Assembly (NCBI RefSeq): GCF_002770725.1
Contig: NZ_NQVN01000011.1
Location: 62,001 to 126,000, forward strand
Length of the DNA stretch: 64,000 nucleotides
Direction: 5' to 3'
DNA from: Pleomorphomonas carboxyditropha
Lineage (GTDB): Bacteria > Pseudomonadota > Alphaproteobacteria > Rhizobiales > Pleomorphomonadaceae
Shown: positions 19,531-28,635 of the stretch, piece by piece
Layout: the number at the start of each line of letters is the position of its first letter
How positions within the stretch are numbered: the stretch's first letter is position 1
The notes under the pieces: model-generated
Databases searched by the model: none
Seen by the model: only the letters and a program-made list of their open reading frames with translations
Told to the model about the DNA's origin: nothing
Made by a program: the position numbers and the translations under genes

Positions 19531-20318
19531 GGCGTCACCGCCTCGCGCGGCACCTTGGCGAACAGCCGGGCGAAATTGGCCGTCGTCGTCGCCGCCATCT
19601 CCTCCGGGGCGACGCCCTTCACCTCGGCCAGCACCTTCGCCGTATGCGCCACATACGCCGGCTCGTTGCGCTTTCCCCGCCAGGGCAGCGGCGCCAGATA
19701 GGGCGCGTCGGTCTCGACCAGCAGGCGATCCATCGGCACGTCGCGGGCAATGGCCCTGAGTTCGTCCGAGCGCTTGAAGGTCAGGATGCCGGAGAAGGAG
19801 ACGAAGGCGCCGAGCGCCGTCGCCCGCTCCATCAATTCGCGGCCCGACGAAAAGCAATGCAGCAGGATCGGAAAGGCACCCTTGCCGGTTTCCTCTTCCA
19901 GGATGGCGATCATGTCGGCGTCGGCGTCGCGCGAATGGATGCAGACCGGCAGGCCGGTCATCCGCGCCGCGGCGATATGCCGGCGGAAAACCTCGGCCTG
20001 CACGTCGCGCGGCGACGAATCGTAGAAATAGTCGAGTCCCGCCTCGCCGATGCCGATCACCTTGGGATGGGCGGCGAGGTCCACCAGCTCCTCAACGGCA
20101 ACGTCCGCCTCCTTCTCCGCTTCGTGTGGATGGGTGCCGACCGTGCAGTAGACCTGGCTGTGCGCCTCGGCAATCGCCCGCACCTTGCCGAAATCGCGGA
20201 CGCGCGTGCCGATCGTCACCATCAACCGCACGTCGGCCGCCGCCGCCCGGGCGATCAGCGCATCCGTCTCGCCGGCGAAATCGGGAAAATCGAGGTGGCA
20301 GTGGCTATCGACGATCAT
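19527..20318 (-). CDS. tatD: TatD-family metal-dependent hydrolase/DNase
   Basis: 263 residues of the amidohydrolase fold. Metal ligands are visible in MIVDSHCHLDF, IGEAGLDYFYD, CIHSRDAD, ILLHCFSS and LVETDAPYLAP. TatD proteins are 3'-5' exonucleases active on damaged DNA. The ATG giving MIVDSHCHLD is the family-typical start. In many relatives this gene follows metG and holB; here it begins opposite recG instead. Confidence 0.94.
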   Translation of the reverse strand: MIVDSHCHLDFPDFAGETDALIARAAAADVRLMVTIGTRVRDFGKVRAIAEAHSQVYCTVGTHPHEAEKEADVAVEELVDLAAHPKVIGIGEAGLDYFYDSSPRDVQAEVFRRHIAAARMTGLPVCIHSRDADADMIAILEEETGKGAFPILLHCFSSGRELMERATALGAFVSFSGILTFKRSDELRAIARDVPMDRLLVETDAPYLAPLPWRGKRNEPAYVAHTAKVLAEVKGVAPEEMAATTTANFARLFAKVPREAVTP

Positions 20319-20644
20319 TGTATCTGAACGCAAAAAGACGAGGGAACATTCCGACATAGCCGCTCGCGTCCCTGCTGTCGAGCAGCGGTGACCGGCGGGC
20401 TGGTGCGCGCGACGCGCCGGTCGTCACAAAACTCTCACCTGCGGCAACTATAAAACCTGCGGTCGCGGCACCCATTCCGCCGCTCAACCGTCCATTTGAC
20501 CCCATGACGTTTCAGAGCCGTCGGCTATTTCGCCGGCCCGATTTTCCGGACGCCCTCGGGCGTCCGTTTTTTTGGCGCCAGCGAGCCGGTAGATTATCCG
20601 AAAAGTCTGCAACTTTTCGGGCGGATGCCATAACATCCCGCGCC
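20319..20644. other. Divergent tatD-recG intergenic region
   Basis: No protein gene supported. It contains a rightward terminator at 20548-20573, about 70 nt before recG, which implies a rightward transcript starting within the gap: a leader or small RNA of under about 230 nt. TATAAA at about 20450 could be a -10 element, but a matching -35 is not clear. Confidence 0.4.
20548..20573 (+). terminator. Intrinsic terminator upstream of recG
   Basis: GGACGCC, CTCG loop, GGCGTCC, then G and seven T: a textbook rightward terminator. The minus-strand side has no T-run, so it does not serve tatD, which in any case is transcribed away from it. It may be an attenuator in the recG leader or the end of a small RNA. 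Confidence 0.85.
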
Positions 20645-22756
20645 ATGCGTCCCGATCTTCTCAATCCGCTGTTCCAGCCGCTCACCTCGCTTCCCGGCGT
20701 CGGCCCGCGCACGGCGCCCAAGCTCGAAAAGCTGGTCGGCCCCGGCGGCGAGACGGCCCGCGGCGCGGTGGTGCTCGACCTCCTGTTCCACATTCCGACC
20801 GGCCTCGTCGACCGGAGCCATGAGGCGCTGATCGAAGCGGCCCCGGAGGGGGCGATCGTCACGCTGCGCGTCCACGTCGACCGTCACCGCCCGACGCCGC
20901 CGCAGTCGCGGGCGCCCTATCGCATCATCGTTCACGACGACAGCGGCGAGCTCGCCGTCACCTATTTCCGCGCCGACAAGGGCTGGCTCGAAAAGCTCTA
21001 CCCGCCAGGGGAAACGGTGCTGATCTCCGGCCGCATCGAGCGGTTCAACGGCGCGCCGCAGATGAGCCACCCCGATCACGTGGTGCCGGAGGCCGAGGCC
21101 GACAAGCTGCCGCGCCTCGAGCCGGTCTATCCGATGACCGAGGGCGTCAATGGCCGGCTGATCGCCCGGCTCGCCGAGGCGGCGCTCGCCCGCCTGCCGG
21201 CGCTGCCGGAGTGGCTCGACGACGCGCATCGCCGCCGCGAGAACTGGCCGTCCTTCGCCGAGGCCTTGTGGCACCTTCACAAGCCGGAGGAGCCGGAGGC
21301 ACCCGACCAGCCGGGCCCGGCGCTCACCCGCCTCGCCTATGACGAGCTGCTCGCCAACCAGTTGGCGCTCGCCCTCGTCAGGCGGCAGCTCAAGGGCGTG
21401 GCGAGCCGGCCGCGCCTGCCGACCGGCGATATCGCCCGCCGCCTCAGCGCCGCCCTGCCCTTCCGCCTCACGGCATCTCAGGAGGCGGCGATCGCCGACG
21501 CCGTCGCCGACCTCTCGGCGCCCTCGCGCATGGTGCGGCTCATCCAGGGCGATGTCGGCTCGGGAAAGACCATGGTGGCCCTGTTCGCGGCGGCGGCGGC
21601 CGTCGAGGCCGGCGGCCAGGTGGCGGTGATGGCGCCCACCGAACTGCTCGCCCGCCAGCACGCCCGTTCCATGGCGACTCTCGCCGAGGCGTCGGGCCTG
21701 CGGCTCGCCCTGCTGACCGGCGCCGACAAAACAAAGGGCAAGCGCGAAACGCTGGACCGCATCGCCGCCGGCGAGGTGGATATCGTCGTCGGCACCCATG
21801 CGCTGTTTCAGTCGAGCGTCGAATTCCGCAACCTGACGCTGGCGGTCGTCGACGAGCAGCACCGCTTCGGCGTTCACCAGCGGCTGGCGCTGTCGGCCAA
21901 GGGCGCGACCACCGACCTGCTGGTCATGACGGCGACGCCGATCCCGCGCACGCTGATGCTGGCCTATTTCGGCGACATGGACGTCTCCCGCCTCACCGAG
22001 AAGCCGGCCGGCCGCAAGCCGATCGCCACCGTCACCGTGCCGCAGGAGCGCATCGGCGAGATCGTCGGCCGCATCGGCTCGGCCATCCGCCTGGAAGGCG
22101 CCAAGGTCTACTGGGTGTGCCCGCTGGTCGAGGAAAGCGAAAGCGTCGACCTCGCCGCCGCCGAGGAGCGCCACGCCGACCTCCGCCAGCATTTCGGCGA
22201 CGACGTGGCGCTCGTCCACGGCCGCATGAGGGCGGCCGAGAAGGACGCCGCCATGGCCCGCTTCAAGGCCGGCGAGGCGCATATCCTGGTGGCCACCACG
22301 GTGATCGAGGTCGGCGTCGACGTGCCGGACGCCACCATCATGGTCATCGAGCATGCCGAGCGCTTCGGCCTTGCCCAGTTGCACCAGTTGCGCGGCCGGG
22401 TCGGGCGCGGCGACAAGTCGTCGGCCTGCGTGCTGCTCTACAAGGGGCCGCTCGGCGAGACGGCCAAGGCGCGATTGAACGTGATGCGCGACACCGAGGA
22501 CGGCTTCCGCATCGCCGAGGAGGACCTGAAGCTCCGGGGCGGCGGCGAGCTGCTCGGCACCCGCCAGAGCGGCCTGCCCGGCTTCCGCTTCGTGCGCGCC
22601 GAGCATCACGGCGCCCTGATGGAAACGGCGCGCGACGACGCCGCATTGCTGCTCGCCCGCGACGCCGGCCTCGCCGGCCCGCGCGGCGAAGCGTTAAGGC
22701 TGCTGCTCTATCTGTTCGGCCGCGACGAGGCGGTGCGGCTGATCCGGGCCGGCTGA
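20645..22756 (+). CDS. recG: ATP-dependent DNA helicase RecG
   Basis: 703 residues. The N-terminal wedge/OB domain (about 1-270) begins with LTSLPGVGPRTAPKLEKL. The superfamily 2 helicase core has Walker A GDVGSGKT (about residue 302), the DEQH Walker B box, motif III TATPIPRT and motif VI QLRGRVGRG. RecG remodels stalled replication forks and Holliday junctions. The ATG at 20645 gives the family start; the longer open frame runs through the terminator and is rejected. Confidence 0.97.
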   Translation: MRPDLLNPLFQPLTSLPGVGPRTAPKLEKLVGPGGETARGAVVLDLLFHIPTGLVDRSHEALIEAAPEGAIVTLRVHVDRHRPTPPQSRAPYRIIVHDDSGELAVTYFRADKGWLEKLYPPGETVLISGRIERFNGAPQMSHPDHVVPEAEADKLPRLEPVYPMTEGVNGRLIARLAEAALARLPALPEWLDDAHRRRENWPSFAEALWHLHKPEEPEAPDQPGPALTRLAYDELLANQLALALVRRQLKGVASRPRLPTGDIARRLSAALPFRLTASQEAAIADAVADLSAPSRMVRLIQGDVGSGKTMVALFAAAAAVEAGGQVAVMAPTELLARQHARSMATLAEASGLRLALLTGADKTKGKRETLDRIAAGEVDIVVGTHALFQSSVEFRNLTLAVVDEQHRFGVHQRLALSAKGATTDLLVMTATPIPRTLMLAYFGDMDVSRLTEKPAGRKPIATVTVPQERIGEIVGRIGSAIRLEGAKVYWVCPLVEESESVDLAAAEERHADLRQHFGDDVALVHGRMRAAEKDAAMARFKAGEAHILVATTVIEVGVDVPDATIMVIEHAERFGLAQLHQLRGRVGRGDKSSACVLLYKGPLGETAKARLNVMRDTEDGFRIAEEDLKLRGGGELLGTRQSGLPGFRFVRAEHHGALMETARDDAALLLARDAGLAGPRGEALRLLLYLFGRDEAVRLIRAG

Positions 22757-22766
22757 TCGAGCAGGA

Positions 22767-23696
22767 TCAACGCTCGCCCTCGGCCCGCACCTCGCCCGCC
22801 ACCTCGCGGATGGCCGCCATCATCAGCTCGGCGCCCAGCGTCAGGGGCGCGCCGGACCGGACGATCAACCCCAGCGGCCCGAAGGTATCGGAGGTGTCGA
22901 CCGGCAGCTCGCGCAGCGTGCCGGCGGCGATATCGCCGACCACCTCGCCGTAGTGGGCGATCCAGATGGCGTCGGTCGTGGTGGCAAACGCCCGGCCGAA
23001 CACGGTCGACACCGTGTCGATGCGCCGGAGCTGCGGCCCCACCGCGAGGCGGATCAACAGCTCGACGGCATGGTCGTGGATGATCGAGCCGGACGGCGGC
23101 ACCAGCACGACATAGTCGGACAGGCGCCCGAGCCCCGCTCCCTGGGCAAACAGCGGATGCTCCCGCCGGGCCACCACCGCCACCCGCTCGCTGTAGAGAT
23201 GCTCGAAGGCAAGGCCGACCATGCTGGCGGGCGAGCCCATGCGTCCCAGCGCGAAGTCGAGCTCGCCGGCCCGCAGTTGATTGAGAATGGCGACGTTGTC
23301 GGCGGTTATGATTTGCGGCGTCGTTCCGACGCTGCTGCCGAGGAAACGCGTGACCGCCTCCGGCAGGACACGCGACGACGCCGAGGCCAACGCCCCCACC
23401 CGGACGATCGACGCGCCCTGCTTCAGCGCCAGCTCGACCGATTCCACCCCCTGGCGCAACGCGGCGATCGAGGCGCCGGCAAAGCGGAGAAACACCTCGC
23501 CGTAATAGGACAGAACCACGGACCGGTGGCTGCGGTCGAACAGCTCGACGCCGAGAATTTCCTCGAGTTCCCGGATGGTCTTGGACACCGCCGGCTGGCT
23601 GATGGACAGCGACACCGCCGCCTTGCCGATGCTTTTCAGGCGGGCGACTTCCACGAAGGAACTCAGATGCCTATGTTTGATGCGGTTCTCGATCAC
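22767..23696 (-). CDS. LysR-family regulator, PcaQ/GbpR-like
   Basis: 309 residues from a GTG start with GAGGG upstream. The N-terminal helix-turn-helix reads SIGKAAVSLSISQPAVSKTIRELEE and opens with RIKHRHLSSFVEVAR, which closely resembles PcaQ, the activator of protocatechuate genes, and the sugar-responsive GbpR. The effector-binding domain spans about 95-300. No pca or sugar-transport genes are adjacent. It starts divergently from the DsbA-like gene 147 bp away, which is a candidate target. The effector is unknown. Confidence 0.88.
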   Translation of the reverse strand: MIENRIKHRHLSSFVEVARLKSIGKAAVSLSISQPAVSKTIRELEEILGVELFDRSHRSVVLSYYGEVFLRFAGASIAALRQGVESVELALKQGASIVRVGALASASSRVLPEAVTRFLGSSVGTTPQIITADNVAILNQLRAGELDFALGRMGSPASMVGLAFEHLYSERVAVVARREHPLFAQGAGLGRLSDYVVLVPPSGSIIHDHAVELLIRLAVGPQLRRIDTVSTVFGRAFATTTDAIWIAHYGEVVGDIAAGTLRELPVDTSDTFGPLGLIVRSGAPLTLGAELMMAAIREVAGEVRAEGER

Positions 23697-23842
23697 GTCG
23701 GGCCCTCTATAACCGGCCGTTATGTAACGAGGCTCACCCCTCCCCCGCCATGACACATTGGTCGAGTCCGTGTCCGCCCGCGTCCGTAATTGGTGGTAGG
23801 ATGGCCGAACTGCCAACCGAGGCCATCATCCGAGGAGTCCCC

Positions 23843-24502
23843 ATGCAGAAACCCAAGCTCCACCTCGACGTCATCGTCGATGTCGTCTGCCCCTGGTGCT
23901 TCCTCGGCAAGCGCCGGCTCGACGCGGCGATCGCCGACCTCGACGATCTCGACATCGAGGTCCGCTACCGGCCGTTCCAGCTCGATCCGACCATCCCCGA
24001 GGAGGGCATCGATCGCGAGGAGTATATCATCGGCAAGTTCGGCAGCGCCGATGCGCTGGACGAGGCGCACGCCCGCCTGTTCGGCCTGGGCGCCGACGTC
24101 GGCATCACCTATGCCTTCGATCTCATCGAGAAGACGCCCAACACGCTCGACGCCCATCGCCTCGTCCGCTGGGCGGCGGCGGAAGGCCTGGGCGACCCCA
24201 TGCTGGAGCGCCTGTTCTCGCTGTTCTTCGAAGAAGGCGCCGACCTCACGAATGCCGAGACGCTGGTCGCCGCCGCCGAGGAGGTCGGCCTCGACGGCGA
24301 CGAGGTGACCGTGAAGCTCGAGGACGGCGTGGACCTCGACGCGGTGAAGGCCGACATCGCCCATGCCGGCCGCATCGGCATCACCGGCGTGCCGACGGTG
24401 ATCGTCGAGAACAGGTTCGCCATCTCCGGCGCCCAGACGTCGGAGGTGCTGGTCGACGCCCTGCGCCGGATCGCCGCGGAACTCGACGCGACGGAAGGCT
24501 GA
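23843..24502 (+). CDS. DsbA-family (FrnE-like) thioredoxin-fold oxidoreductase
   Basis: 219 residues, thioredoxin fold with a helical insertion. The redox motif is CPWC in VVCPWCFLGKRRLD, and the cis-Pro segment is ITGVPTVIVENRF. No signal peptide, so it is cytoplasmic, unlike true DsbA; FrnE-like proteins are linked to oxidative-stress tolerance. The ATG giving MQKPKLHLD has GAGGAG upstream. A strong terminator follows. Confidence 0.92.
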   Translation: MQKPKLHLDVIVDVVCPWCFLGKRRLDAAIADLDDLDIEVRYRPFQLDPTIPEEGIDREEYIIGKFGSADALDEAHARLFGLGADVGITYAFDLIEKTPNTLDAHRLVRWAAAEGLGDPMLERLFSLFFEEGADLTNAETLVAAAEEVGLDGDEVTVKLEDGVDLDAVKADIAHAGRIGITGVPTVIVENRFAISGAQTSEVLVDALRRIAAELDATEG

Positions 24503-24509
24503 AACGGCG

Positions 24510-24537
24510 AAGGGGCGCCCCGGCCAGAGCGCCCCTT
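24510..24537. terminator. Bidirectional terminator between the DsbA-like gene and glpX
   Basis: AAGGGGCGC pairs with GCGCCCCTT around a 10-nt loop. Short T/A runs on both sides let it serve both converging genes. Confidence 0.75.
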
Positions 24538-24556
24538 TCCTGCGATCGCAGCGTTT

Positions 24557-25543
24557 TCAGATCGCATCGAGCTTGGCGCGGTCGATATGCTCGGCCTTGA
24601 TGCGGCGGACCGTGCCGGTCCACGAGCGCATCACCACCGTGTCGGTGATGATCTTGCCGCCCTTGAAGCGCACGCCGTCGAGCAGGTTGCCCTTGGTGAC
24701 GCCGGTGGCGGCGAACAGCACGTCGCCCTGCGCCATCTCTTCCATGGTGTACTTCTTGGTAACGTCGGCGATGCCCATGCGGCGGGCGCGCTCGATCTGC
24801 TCCGGCCGGTTGATCATCAGCCGGCCCTGCATCTGGCCGCCGAGGCAGCGCAATGCCGCCGCCGCCAGCACGCCCTCCGGCGCGCCGCCGACGCCGAGAT
24901 AGATGTCGATGCTGGTCTCGTCGGGATCGGTGGTCTGGATGACGCCGGCGATATCGCCGTCGCCGATCAGGCGAATGGAGGCGCCGAGCCCGCGCACCTC
25001 GTCGATCAGCCGGGCGTGGCGCGGCCGGTCGAGGATGCAGGCGGTGATCGCCGACACCGGCACGCCCTTGGCCTTGGCCAGCGCGCGGATGTTGTCGGTC
25101 GGCGTCGCGTCGAGATCGACCAGGCCGGCGGGAAAGCCCGGGCCGATGGCGATCTTGTCCATGTAGACGTCCGGCGCGTTCAGAAGGCCGCCCTGCTCGG
25201 CGATGGCGATGCAGGCCAGCGAATTGGTCTGGTTCTTGGCGCACATCGTGGTGCCTTCGAGCGGATCGACGGCGATGTCGACGCGCGGGCCTTTGCCGGT
25301 GCCGACTTCCTCGCCGATGTAGAGCATCGGCGCCTCGTCGCGCTCGCCCTCGCCGATCATGATCGTGCCGTGAACCGGCAACTGGTTGAGTTCGGAGCGC
25401 ATGGCGTCCACCGCCGCCTGATCGGCGGCGTGCTCGTCGCCATGGCCCCGCTGACGGGCGGCGGCCATGGCCGTGCGTTCGGTAACCCGAACAACCTCCA
25501 GGGTTAGAATACGATCGAGAGAATTGGAGAATTTTTGCGACAT
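24557..25543 (-). CDS. glpX: Class II fructose-1,6-bisphosphatase GlpX
   Basis: 328 residues. Hydrolyses fructose-1,6-bisphosphate in gluconeogenesis. The metal-binding IGEGERDEAPMLYIGEEVG and DPLEGTT motifs are intact, as is the GVGGAPEGVLAAAAL segment. It lies downstream of hom and the aminotransferase gene on the same strand, a gene order frequent in alphaproteobacteria, but separated from hom by 328 bp, so it probably has its own promoter. The recJ gene that often follows is absent. Confidence 0.96.
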   Translation of the reverse strand: MSQKFSNSLDRILTLEVVRVTERTAMAAARQRGHGDEHAADQAAVDAMRSELNQLPVHGTIMIGEGERDEAPMLYIGEEVGTGKGPRVDIAVDPLEGTTMCAKNQTNSLACIAIAEQGGLLNAPDVYMDKIAIGPGFPAGLVDLDATPTDNIRALAKAKGVPVSAITACILDRPRHARLIDEVRGLGASIRLIGDGDIAGVIQTTDPDETSIDIYLGVGGAPEGVLAAAALRCLGGQMQGRLMINRPEQIERARRMGIADVTKKYTMEEMAQGDVLFAATGVTKGNLLDGVRFKGGKIITDTVVMRSWTGTVRRIKAEHIDRAKLDAI

Positions 25544-25871
25544 GAAGCAACCCGCGGTTCGGACAGCCGACCGAATTCGTCGCCGCGGCTGGTGGAGGTC
25601 TTGGGGCCGCTTGCGAACGGGGAGGGAAACCCGGTCGGTACTTTAGCGAGGTAGGAAGAACCGACGATAGAGGTCAATGCGCCATAGGACGCAATACGGA
25701 TGTTCCGTCGGCGGATTAACCATACCGCCCCATCGCAGGGCCACGATACTTGGCGAAATACCGCCATTTATCGGCATTAACCAACCTTCCGGCCACCAGA
25801 CATGCAAAAAGTCGATAGCAGCATTCCGGTAGCAGGGCCTGGAAATGAAACCAGGCCCGACAGGGCTATTT
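25544..25871. other. Intergenic region between hom and glpX
   Basis: No gene seen. A hairpin at 25835-25858 (GGGCCTGG with CCAGGCCC) lies directly after the hom stop; it lacks a T-run on the minus strand and is at best a weak terminator. The rest, moderately AT-rich around 25700-25800, is the likely glpX promoter region. Confidence 0.4.
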
Positions 25872-27188
25872 CTACAGGCTTTCGATGCGGATCAGCGTCG
25901 GCTTCTCGGCGATGTGGCCGGCCGCCTCGATGGCCGCGAGCGCCGCGCGAATTTCCGTCTCGCGCGTGGCGTAGGTGATGAGCACCACCGGCTGCGGCGC
26001 GCCGGTGTGACCGGCCCCATCGTCGTCGGCCGAGCGGCGATGCTGGACGATGGACTCGAGCGAGATGTCGCGATCGGCCATGCTCTTGGCGATGCCGGCG
26101 AAGGCGCCGGGCCGGTCGTAGACGGAAAGGCGCACGTAGTAGCCGCCCTTGTGCGCCTGGATCTCGGCCTTCTGGTAGGGCATGAGCTCGTTGACCGGCA
26201 GGCCGAACACCGGTGTCCGGTGGCCGCGCGCCGCGTCGACGATGTCGGCGATCACCGACGAGGCCGTGGCGCTGCCGCCGGCGCCGGGGCCGACCAGCAC
26301 CACCTCGCCGAGCGCATCGCCGTCGAAGGCGACGGCGTTGAGCACGCCGGAGGTCTGCGCCACCACCGACTTCTTCGGCACCATGGCCGGATTGACCCGC
26401 GCCTCGATGCCGCTGTCGGTGCGGCGGGCGACGCCCAGCAGCTTGATGCGATAGCCCAGCTCCTCGGCCGCCTTGATGTCGTCGAGCGAGATCGACGTGA
26501 TGCCTTCGACGTAGATGGCGTCGGCGTCGATTTCGGTGCCGAAGGCAAGGCTGGTCAGGATGGCGAGCTTGTGGGCCGTGTCGAAGCCGCCGACGTCGAA
26601 GGTCGGGTCGGCCTCGGCGTAACCGAGCCGCTGCGCCTCGGCGAGACAGGTCTCGAAGGACAGGTGCTCCTTCTCCATCCGGGTCAGGATGTAGTTGCAC
26701 GTGCCGTTGAGGATGCCGACGATGCCGTTGACAGTATTGCCGGCCAGGCTTTCCTTCAGCGTCTTGATGACGGGAATGCCGCCGGCCACCGCCGCCTCGA
26801 AGCCGATCGAGAGACCGGCCTCCTCGGCGAGCCGGGCGAGCTCGACGCCATGCCGGGCGAGCAGCGCCTTGTTGGCGGTGATCACCGGCTTGCCGGCGGC
26901 AATCGCCGCGCGCACCACATTCTCGGCGGCGCCGGACGCGCCGCCGATCAGTTCGATCACCACGTCGACGTTCGGATCGGCGACCATGGCCGCCGGATCG
27001 TCGTACCAGGCAAACCCGCCGACGTTGATGCCCCGATCGCGGTTGCGGTTCCGCGCCGATACGGCCGTAATCGTCACCGGCCGCCCTGCCCTCAGCGTCA
27101 GCGAGCTGAGATTGGACTGGACGATGCGAACGACGGACGCGCCGACGGTCCCGAGACCGGCGATGCCAAGGCGAAGCGGCTTACCCAT
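25872..27188 (-). CDS. hom: Homoserine dehydrogenase
   Basis: 438 residues. NAD(P)-dependent reduction of aspartate semialdehyde to homoserine on the threonine/methionine route. The N-terminal Rossmann motif is GIAGLGTVGASVV. The catalytic region includes GGIPVIKTLKES and ILNGTCNYILTRME. A C-terminal ACT domain (about 355-430) begins at RLSVYDRPGAFAGIAK and is the expected site of threonine feedback control. It sits 45 bp after the aminotransferase stop, probably in one operon. Confidence 0.96.
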   Translation of the reverse strand: MGKPLRLGIAGLGTVGASVVRIVQSNLSSLTLRAGRPVTITAVSARNRNRDRGINVGGFAWYDDPAAMVADPNVDVVIELIGGASGAAENVVRAAIAAGKPVITANKALLARHGVELARLAEEAGLSIGFEAAVAGGIPVIKTLKESLAGNTVNGIVGILNGTCNYILTRMEKEHLSFETCLAEAQRLGYAEADPTFDVGGFDTAHKLAILTSLAFGTEIDADAIYVEGITSISLDDIKAAEELGYRIKLLGVARRTDSGIEARVNPAMVPKKSVVAQTSGVLNAVAFDGDALGEVVLVGPGAGGSATASSVIADIVDAARGHRTPVFGLPVNELMPYQKAEIQAHKGGYYVRLSVYDRPGAFAGIAKSMADRDISLESIVQHRRSADDDGAGHTGAPQPVVLITYATRETEIRAALAAIEAAGHIAEKPTLIRIESL

Positions 27189-27233
27189 GGTACTTTTCGA
27201 AACCCTCTGTCTGGTGGCACAACGATGCGCGGC

Positions 27234-28463
27234 TCAGCGGCTCCGGCCGGCCGGCGCGTAGTTATGCATGGTTTCGTCGGCCGTGTCGAAGAATCGACGC
27301 AGCCCGCGTGCCGCCTGCCGGATGCGCTGCTCGTTCTCCACCAAGGCGATGCGGACATAGTCGTCGCCCTGCTCGCCGAAGCCGACGCCGGGCGCGATCG
27401 CCACTTCCGCCTTCTCGATCAAGAGCTTGGAGAATTCCAGGCTGCCGAGCGACTTGAACCGCTCCGGCAGGGGCGCCCAGGCGAACATCGAGGCGCGCGG
27501 CACCGGAATCTCCCAGCCGGCCCGGCCGAAGCTCTCCACCATGACGTCGCGGCGGCGCTTGTAGGTCTGCCGCACCTCCTCGATATGCGCATCGGCATCC
27601 GGATCGTTGAGGGCGGCCGTCGCCGCCACCTGGATCGGCGTGAAGGCGCCGTAGTCGAGGTAGGATTTGACGCGCGACAGCGCGGCGATCAGCCGCTCGT
27701 TGCCCACGGCGAAGCCCATGCGCCAGCCGGCCATGGAGAAGGTCTTGGACATCGAGGTGAACTCGACGCAGACGTCCATGGCGCCCGGCGCCTGCAGCAC
27801 CGACGGCGGCGGCACGCCGTCGAAATAGATTTCCGAGTAGGCGAGGTCGGAGAGCACGAATACCTCGTGCTTGCGGGCGAAGGCCACCACGTCCTTGTAG
27901 AAGTCGAGCTCGACCACCTCGGCCGTCGGGTTGGACGGGTAGCAGAGCACCAGGGCGAGCGGCTTCGGGATGGAGTGCATCACCGCTCGCTCGAGCGAAT
28001 GGAAGAACTCCGGCCCCGGCGTCACCGGCACCGAGCGGATGACGCCGCCGACCATCAGGAAGCCGAAGGCGTGGATCGGATAGGACGGATTGGGGCAGAG
28101 GATGACGTCGCCGGGCGCGGTGATCGCCTGCGCCATGTTGGCGAAGCCTTCCTTGGAGCCCAGCGTCGCCACGATCTGCGTGTCGGGGTTGAGCTTCACG
28201 CCGAAGCGGCGGGCGTAATAGCCGGCCTGCGCCTTGCGCAGGCCGTTGATGCCGCGCGAGGCCGAATAGCCGTGCGTATCGGGCCGCTGCACCGTTTCGA
28301 TCAGCTTGTCGACAACGTGGCGCGCCGTGGGCAGATCGGGATTGCCCATGCCGAGGTCGACAATATCGGCGCCCGAAGCTCGCGCGGCAGCCTTGAGCCG
28401 GTTGACCTGCTCGAAGACATACGGCGGGAGGCGCTTGATCTTGTGGAACTCGTTGTTGCTCAT
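27234..28463 (-). CDS. PLP-dependent class I/II aminotransferase, LL-diaminopimelate aminotransferase-like
   Basis: 409 residues, fold-type I. The PLP lysine lies in TSMSKTFSMAGWRMGF, and the substrate-contacting YPSNPTA and SDLAYSEIYFDG segments are present. Alphaproteobacterial homologues next to hom are variously called AatA, alanine/valine or LL-diaminopimelate aminotransferases; sequence alone does not separate these. Linkage to hom supports a role in aspartate-family or branched amino acid metabolism. Confidence 0.9.
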   Translation of the reverse strand: MSNNEFHKIKRLPPYVFEQVNRLKAAARASGADIVDLGMGNPDLPTARHVVDKLIETVQRPDTHGYSASRGINGLRKAQAGYYARRFGVKLNPDTQIVATLGSKEGFANMAQAITAPGDVILCPNPSYPIHAFGFLMVGGVIRSVPVTPGPEFFHSLERAVMHSIPKPLALVLCYPSNPTAEVVELDFYKDVVAFARKHEVFVLSDLAYSEIYFDGVPPPSVLQAPGAMDVCVEFTSMSKTFSMAGWRMGFAVGNERLIAALSRVKSYLDYGAFTPIQVAATAALNDPDADAHIEEVRQTYKRRRDVMVESFGRAGWEIPVPRASMFAWAPLPERFKSLGSLEFSKLLIEKAEVAIAPGVGFGEQGDDYVRIALVENEQRIRQAARGLRRFFDTADETMHNYAPAGRSR

Positions 28464-28635
28464 GGGGTTGACCTCGGTATGGTCGTGGAAGCCGGCGGTT
28501 TTCGCCCCGCGCCGGCAGGCGGGTCTGTGCTTCTAGATCAATTCCGGGCGGAGGGGAAAGTGGCTTTTGGCCGGTCACCGACCGATCTCGCCAAAAAGCC
28601 GCCGCTGTGGCCGCCCTGCCCGGCCCGCCACGGTT

